Shown here: positions 59,875-64,000 of the stretch, piece after piece
How the letters are laid out: each line of letters starts with the position of its first letter
Numbering within the stretch: position 1 is the stretch's first letter
NCBI GenBank assembly: GCA_009779835.1
Contig: WRBD01000006.1
Span: 1 to 64,000, forward strand
Direction: 5' to 3'
Length of the DNA stretch: 64,000 nucleotides
Origin: Defluviitaleaceae bacterium
GTDB taxonomy: Bacteria; Bacillota; Clostridia; Lachnospirales; WQUN01
The notes under the pieces: model-generated
Seen by the model: only the letters and a program-made list of their open reading frames with translations
Told to the model about the DNA's origin: nothing
Database searches by the model: none
Program-made: the position numbers and the translations under genes

Positions 59875-62151
59875 CTATCTTTTTGGTGGATTATCGGCAA
59901 ACGCCTCTACTATACTTTGATAAATAGCCTGCGCAAGCTGTAATTGGTATGCGGAATCGGAGAGTCGAGCGGCTTCGGCAGTGTTTGTCAGGAATCCAAG
60001 TTCGAGCAGTACGGCGGGCATTCTTGTTTCGCGCAGAACAACGAAGTTCGGTGCGTTTTTTATGCCGCGGTCGTTCGCGCCGGTGGTTCGGATTTTATTT
60101 CGCTGAACAATCTCCGCAAGACGGCGGCTGTTCATACTGTTGTTGGCGGCGGCTTCAAGTTCGCCCACAGTGTACCATGTTTCGATGCCATGAACTTCCG
60201 GGTTGATTACACCGCGCCGAATCTCTGCCGCGTTCGCGTGAATTGAAACAAATAAATCCGCATCTATATTATTTGCAAATTCCGCACGATTTAAAAGCGA
60301 AACATAGGTGTCGTCGCGGCGGGTCATGTAGGCGGTGATAAACGGGTCTGCTTCAAGAAAATGCATTACCATCTGCGAAACGGCAAGAGCCAGCTCTTTT
60401 TCGGTAACACCGTTTTGAATCGCACCGGGAGCAGAACCGCCGTGCCCAGGGTCAATCACCACAATAAACGGCGAAACCTCACGTGGTAAATGTGCGCGAA
60501 TTATATAGTAATTTTCGTCTTCGTGAATTGAAAATGTCAAAACACGGGCTTTATTAAAAGATAAATGAACGTGTCCGGAATCATCGCGCGCAAGCGAGAC
60601 AGAATTAATAAAACCATCCAAAACGCTGATATCGCCGCGTCCGAGAACATCCGCACTTGGCGGAAGAACAAAGGTATATCGGAAATTCAAATAATCGTTG
60701 ATTTGCGCGAGTTCGTGTATATTCATATCAAAATCGCGTGAAATACGCAACTCGCGGTTAACGGAATCATAGCGAACACCCGAAACGCCGCGATGCATCA
60801 TAAACGCAACGGAATTTGCGCTACTTGCAAGGCTGAACGAAGGCCAATTGTCCCGCACATACACGCGAACATACGCCGTGCCGTCGTCACGCTCACCTGT
60901 CGAGAAACCTGTTGCGAAAATTCCGTTCGCGAAAACTCCGCTGACCGCATCCATTTTGGAGTTATCTATGTTAACTGTGATAAAATGCGGGAACCCTTCG
61001 GTTGAAATGTTGATTGCGGGCAGAACTTCGCCCTGAATTACCAAAGTATCAGAATATGCGTCCGAATGTGCAAACACGTTGTTGATTCGATTCTGCGAAA
61101 ACGACACAGTAAGCAGCATTCTGTCGGCGGAAAGTGAAATGCTGTACTCTGCTGAGCCTACAACATCAAAGACAACCCGCGTAACCCGCGGCGTTTGTGA
61201 AAATTGTGAAGCGCGAACCCCGCTTACAGGAACAATACCGGGCGCATAAAAATCTCCAGAAATAAGTGCGACCGCGTTATGAATGTCCACAACAAGCCGA
61301 TTGTCGGGCAACAAAAAGTGCTGCACCTCTGAAATCGCGGAGGTCGCTCTGATTACATAAGCCGCCGTACCCGTCTCAAGTGGTGTTTGCAAAGTGGATA
61401 TGGTCGTTTGCGGGAAAGCCATTGTCTGAATTGCGGAAGCGGAAATATTTCGTGCTAAGTTCGAAGAGTTTTCTCCCTGTGAAACTGTCACTCCCGGCGG
61501 AGGAAGCTCGTCCGTACCGGGAATGCTCTCCCACGGGAGTTCTTCGTTATCGGATACAGTGTCTTCGTATTTTTCGGGTAGGGTAGGGGACTCGTCTTCG
61601 TTTTTCGGTAATTCGGCGCGCGGTGGCAAAGGAATATACGGAATTTCGGAAAATGCCGATAAAACTTCCGGTTCATTCGTGCCGGTATTAGTGTTCGCAC
61701 CGTTTCCGTTCCCGTTTCCTGTAGAATTAACAAAAGCCGCCCTTTCCGTAGAATCCCAATCGACATCAAAACCAAAAACTTCCGCCGGAAAACGAAGCGG
61801 AACCATTGTTCTGTCGTTGTAGATAATAGCCGGAATGTCCATCTCGATGAAAGTTCCGTTTAAATTCGCGTTTATTTCGTCAATGGTCAAAACCAAAACA
61901 TCGTCGCCGTAAAAAAGCGAAACCTGCCTGTGTCCGCTGTGCCAGCCGACAACTCCGCCAACGCGCTCGAAAACTTCACGGACAGGCACAAGTGTCCTGT
62001 CGTTTAAAATAATCGGCGGTGCGGTTAAATCCGGAACCTCAATACCGTCTATAACCAGCCGTACCGACGTTGCCTCCGCACTCAAAACGCCCGGCATAAA
62101 AATCAAAATAAGCACAAATAGAAAAAGAAACTTCCCACTCAGCTTTTTCAA
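59875..62151 (-). CDS. N-acetylmuramoyl-L-alanine amidase with stalk and AMIN domains
   Basis: Secreted cell-wall hydrolase of 758 residues. A signal peptide (about 1-25) is followed by a copper-amine-oxidase-N-like stalk domain (about 30-140, NDRTLVPVREVFERVGG, NDRTMVPLRFPAEVFG), a Pro/Glu/Asn-rich linker (140-225), AMIN-type beta domains (about 250-530), and an Amidase_3 catalytic domain (563-758). Zinc ligands and catalytic residues are in IDPGHGGSAPG (His), NRAEFANNI (Glu), SIHANAAE (His) and LLELGFLTN (Glu). Translation starts at TTG 62151, eight bases after GGGGGG; no ATG is near. It is probably involved in septum cleavage or spore wall turnover. xth and sppA are downstream. Confidence 0.92.
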   Translation of the reverse strand: MKKLSGKFLFLFVLILIFMPGVLSAEATSVRLVIDGIEVPDLTAPPIILNDRTLVPVREVFERVGGVVGWHSGHRQVSLFYGDDVLVLTIDEINANLNGTFIEMDIPAIIYNDRTMVPLRFPAEVFGFDVDWDSTERAAFVNSTGNGNGNGANTNTGTNEPEVLSAFSEIPYIPLPPRAELPKNEDESPTLPEKYEDTVSDNEELPWESIPGTDELPPPGVTVSQGENSSNLARNISASAIQTMAFPQTTISTLQTPLETGTAAYVIRATSAISEVQHFLLPDNRLVVDIHNAVALISGDFYAPGIVPVSGVRASQFSQTPRVTRVVFDVVGSAEYSISLSADRMLLTVSFSQNRINNVFAHSDAYSDTLVIQGEVLPAINISTEGFPHFITVNIDNSKMDAVSGVFANGIFATGFSTGERDDGTAYVRVYVRDNWPSFSLASSANSVAFMMHRGVSGVRYDSVNRELRISRDFDMNIHELAQINDYLNFRYTFVLPPSADVLGRGDISVLDGFINSVSLARDDSGHVHLSFNKARVLTFSIHEDENYYIIRAHLPREVSPFIVVIDPGHGGSAPGAIQNGVTEKELALAVSQMVMHFLEADPFITAYMTRRDDTYVSLLNRAEFANNIDADLFVSIHANAAEIRRGVINPEVHGIETWYTVGELEAAANNSMNSRRLAEIVQRNKIRTTGANDRGIKNAPNFVVLRETRMPAVLLELGFLTNTAEAARLSDSAYQLQLAQAIYQSIVEAFADNPPKR

Positions 62152-62225
62152 CGGTGAACCCCCCTTGTTGTCATGATATGTAGAATAACCGTATAATAAG
62201 CAGAAATAACCCGTTTAGTCAATGT

Positions 62226-62255
62226 TTGCAATAGAATTGTAATAAATGATATAAT
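62226..62255 (+). promoter_or_regulatory. Promoter for the 20-codon ORF and protease gene
   Basis: TTGCAA (62226-62231) and TATAAT (62250-62255) with an 18-base spacer, a strong -10, 22 bases before the short ORF. Confidence 0.65.
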
Positions 62256-62277
62256 TTGCGGCGAAGGTGGTGAGCAT

Positions 62278-62340
62278 ATGGGAATGACTGACAGGCAATT
62301 TGACGCGTATCACGCGAAGTTGCTAACGATTTTAAAATAA
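62278..62340 (+). CDS. Short ORF, 20 residues, upstream of the protease gene
   Basis: ATG 62278, preceded by AAGGTGGTG, encodes MGMTDRQFDAYHAKLLTILK and ends TAA. A strong promoter, good ribosome site and a terminator just after suggest it is a real small peptide or leader. No function is known; the MTDRQFDxY start is reminiscent of small clostridial proteins but I cannot name the family. Confidence 0.5.
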   Translation: MGMTDRQFDAYHAKLLTILK

Positions 62341-62342
62341 AG

Positions 62343-62371
62343 AAGGACATCAATTAACGGTGTCCTTTTTT
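62343..62371 (+). terminator. Terminator or attenuator after the short ORF
   Basis: AAGGACA (62343-62349) pairs with TGTCCTT (62361-62367) and continues into T (62368-62371). It lies between the short ORF and the protease gene, so it could attenuate protease transcription. Confidence 0.7.
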
Positions 62372-62395
62372 AAATTTGGAGAGAGGAGATTAACG

Positions 62396-64000
62396 ATGAA
62401 GAAAAAAATGATTGTATTTTTAATTTCTGTCGCGGTTATGCTGTTTATATTTTCATCAACAGCGTTTGCCATGCAAAACGGTTCTGTCGGTATGCAGGGC
62501 TTTGAGGGTGAATACGCGCTTGGCGAACCGGAAGAAATTGTAGAAATAATTGTACAATTCCGAACGCCGCCCGCCGTTGCATTGCGACTTATACAGGAGC
62601 GGGAACCGATACGCGTATTCTCCGAGGATACCTTTGAGGAACAGGCTTTGGCGGCTCATACGGAATTTCATGCTCAATTAAATCAGTTTCCGATACCTTT
62701 AAGCGACGCGCCCGTTATAGAAATTTTCGGCGAACATCACAGGCTGTTTAATGGTGTTTATATGCGTGTTCCTGCTGGTATAGTCGAGATGATTGCGGAA
62801 TTGCCCGAGGTTTTCGGCGTGTTCCCGAATGTCACGTTTTACCCTATGAACGCGCCTGCACCGGAAATTAATTTTATGAGGGAAGCACGGGAATATCTTG
62901 GTATTGACTACATTAACAATAATTTGGGTATAACAGGGAACGGGGTGCGCGTTGGTATACTTGATTCGGGCATTGAACATGACCACCCCGAATTTAAAAG
63001 GTTTCAAAGCCCGGAGACAGGGTTAATTCGCGGCGGTGAACGCTCTTGCAATGCCGCTTCAACCGACCCATATGATATCGCACGAGCGCACGGAACCACT
63101 GTTTCCGGTGCGGTAATAGGTATCGCTCCTAATATTGAACTATGGCACTATCGTTTAGATTTGCATGAGGCCGGCGGCGGTTTGAGTCCTATCGCAGCCG
63201 TTGAAGCGGCGCATGAAGACGAAATGCAAGTCATGAACCTAAGTTTTGGTGCGTTTATACACCACCCTTTTGACCCCTTAAATACGGTTATAAATTTGGC
63301 AGTTATGGACGGAATCGTTGTTGCTGTTGCCGCAGGAAATCTGGATATACACTGGGGGACAAGAGAAGACTTTACGATTAACACACCCGGAACCGCACCG
63401 CTAGCAATAACTGTAGGAGCCGGGAACGCAGGTCATGATTATCCTTGTTTCTCAGATTCATTAAGAGAATATTCGGCTCGCGGGCCGATTGAACGCACAT
63501 TTCATATTAAGCCGGATATTATTGTCACAACCGGGGTAACCGTCCCAACGGTAGGCGGCGGTTATGCTTCGGGTCAAGGCGGCACTTCCCATGCTGCGCC
63601 AATCATTGCGGGGCTTGCCGCGTTGATTTTAGAGCAAAATCCAAACGCCTGTCCGGGGGAAGTCAAAGCTCGAATATTGAACACTGCCCGACCGATGCTG
63701 GAAGTAAACCCAAGCAACGTTTTTTCTGTTGGCGCGGGGTTTGCTCAGCCGTTTGAAGCTTTGACCCAAGAAGCTTTTGCCACTGTGGAACATCCCGTTC
63801 CCGTAATGGGAGAGCAAAACGTTCCGCTTGAAACTTCAACGATGGCATCTTTAAGCTTCGGGCATGTTTTTAATTCTGCGCAAATGACCGTAACAATTCA
63901 TAACGCGGGAGCAGAAACATGGGTGCCGCAAATTTCTTTTAACGGCAATCATGACGGCGTTGAATTCACTGTTGAACCAAGCGGAGAAAATACATTTACC
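62396..64000 (+). CDS. Subtilisin-like serine protease (S8), truncated by the window end
   Basis: Open from ATG 62396 (GAGAGGAG 7 bases before) to the last base, 535 codons seen. A signal peptide (about 1-25, ends FSSTAFA) and a propeptide-like inhibitor domain (about 45-145, EIIVQFRTPP, EHHRLFNGVYMRVPAG) come first. The catalytic triad follows: Asp in VGILDSGIEHDHPEF, His in AHGTTVSGAVIG, and Ser in GGTSHAAPIIAGLAALI. After the protease domain (about to residue 430) comes a beta-rich C-terminal region that continues past the end. HGTTV replaces the usual HGTHV. Role: extracellular proteolysis. Confidence 0.92.
   Translation, partial: MKKKMIVFLISVAVMLFIFSSTAFAMQNGSVGMQGFEGEYALGEPEEIVEIIVQFRTPPAVALRLIQEREPIRVFSEDTFEEQALAAHTEFHAQLNQFPIPLSDAPVIEIFGEHHRLFNGVYMRVPAGIVEMIAELPEVFGVFPNVTFYPMNAPAPEINFMREAREYLGIDYINNNLGITGNGVRVGILDSGIEHDHPEFKRFQSPETGLIRGGERSCNAASTDPYDIARAHGTTVSGAVIGIAPNIELWHYRLDLHEAGGGLSPIAAVEAAHEDEMQVMNLSFGAFIHHPFDPLNTVINLAVMDGIVVAVAAGNLDIHWGTREDFTINTPGTAPLAITVGAGNAGHDYPCFSDSLREYSARGPIERTFHIKPDIIVTTGVTVPTVGGGYASGQGGTSHAAPIIAGLAALILEQNPNACPGEVKARILNTARPMLEVNPSNVFSVGAGFAQPFEALTQEAFATVEHPVPVMGEQNVPLETSTMASLSFGHVFNSAQMTVTIHNAGAETWVPQISFNGNHDGVEFTVEPSGENTFT

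Overview
The window comes from a rod-shaped, endospore-forming, strictly anaerobic Gram-positive bacterium, most probably of class Clostridia. The evidence is a spore-germinant receptor operon (GerA type), a SCIFF peptide with its radical-SAM maturase (a clostridial hallmark), rubrerythrin, a conserved mreBCD-mrdA-minCDE-rodA-mgsA block, lipoproteins and sortless secreted proteins, and purine-rich ribosome-binding sites with frequent GTG/TTG starts. No rRNA, CRISPR array or prophage was seen. One tRNA gene (Cys) is present. Genes are packed tightly and no gene-free stretch exceeds about 285 bases.

Layout. 1-6370: tail of an unknown gene, polA-coaE-lytic transglycosylase-solute-binding lipoprotein on the plus strand, and a convergent HAD phosphatase. 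6410-16784: cell-shape and division block mreB-mreC-mreD-mrdA-minC-minD-minE, then rubrerythrin, rodA, mgsA and a CapA-like protein. 16815-21306: an HscC-type Hsp70 and a 930-residue J-domain/TPR partner. 21307-25016: a short FimB-sized tyrosine recombinase, a 106-bp segment bounded by two 30-bp inverted copies of a recombinase-core-like site, a secreted PilX-like surface protein and a divergent LspA. 25084-36258: orphan MsmX-type sugar ATPase, germination operon in which GerB and GerC are fused, coaD, gltX, then a carbohydrate-binding-like protein next to a soluble hybrid histidine kinase. 36255-46010 (minus strand): AAC(3)-like acetyltransferase, ruvB, birA, TIM-barrel epimerase, yebC, methyltransferase, SCIFF maturase and SCIFF peptide, a frameshifted DHH phosphoesterase, a TPR membrane protein and murA. 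46047-53818: LRR-cohesin-dockerin secreted protein, miaA-hfq-ynbB, a small Cys-rich lipoprotein, VanY-like carboxypeptidase and a stalk-domain protein. 53900-57774: tRNA-Cys, then an exported thiol/metal module (MacB-like ABC pair, HMA lipoprotein, TlpA, CcdA). 57849-64000: LuxR remnant, xth, sppA, cell-wall amidase, a 20-codon ORF with a terminator, and the first part of a subtilisin-like protease.

The most interesting region is 21307-24368. A small tyrosine recombinase gene is divergent from a surface-protein gene, and between them lie two inverted copies of a site with its own internal dyad (TGCAACA...TGTTGCA around a conserved TATTTA centre). The segment between them carries two intrinsic terminators pointing at the surface-protein gene. 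This is the architecture of a phase-variable inversion switch, here apparently a flippable terminator, and it appears to be in the OFF orientation in this sequence. This interpretation is inferred from sequence alone.

Two conserved genes (mrdA near 9140 and the DHH phosphoesterase near 43222) each look broken by a single-base indel. Because mrdA is normally essential in rods, sequencing or assembly error is the simplest explanation.
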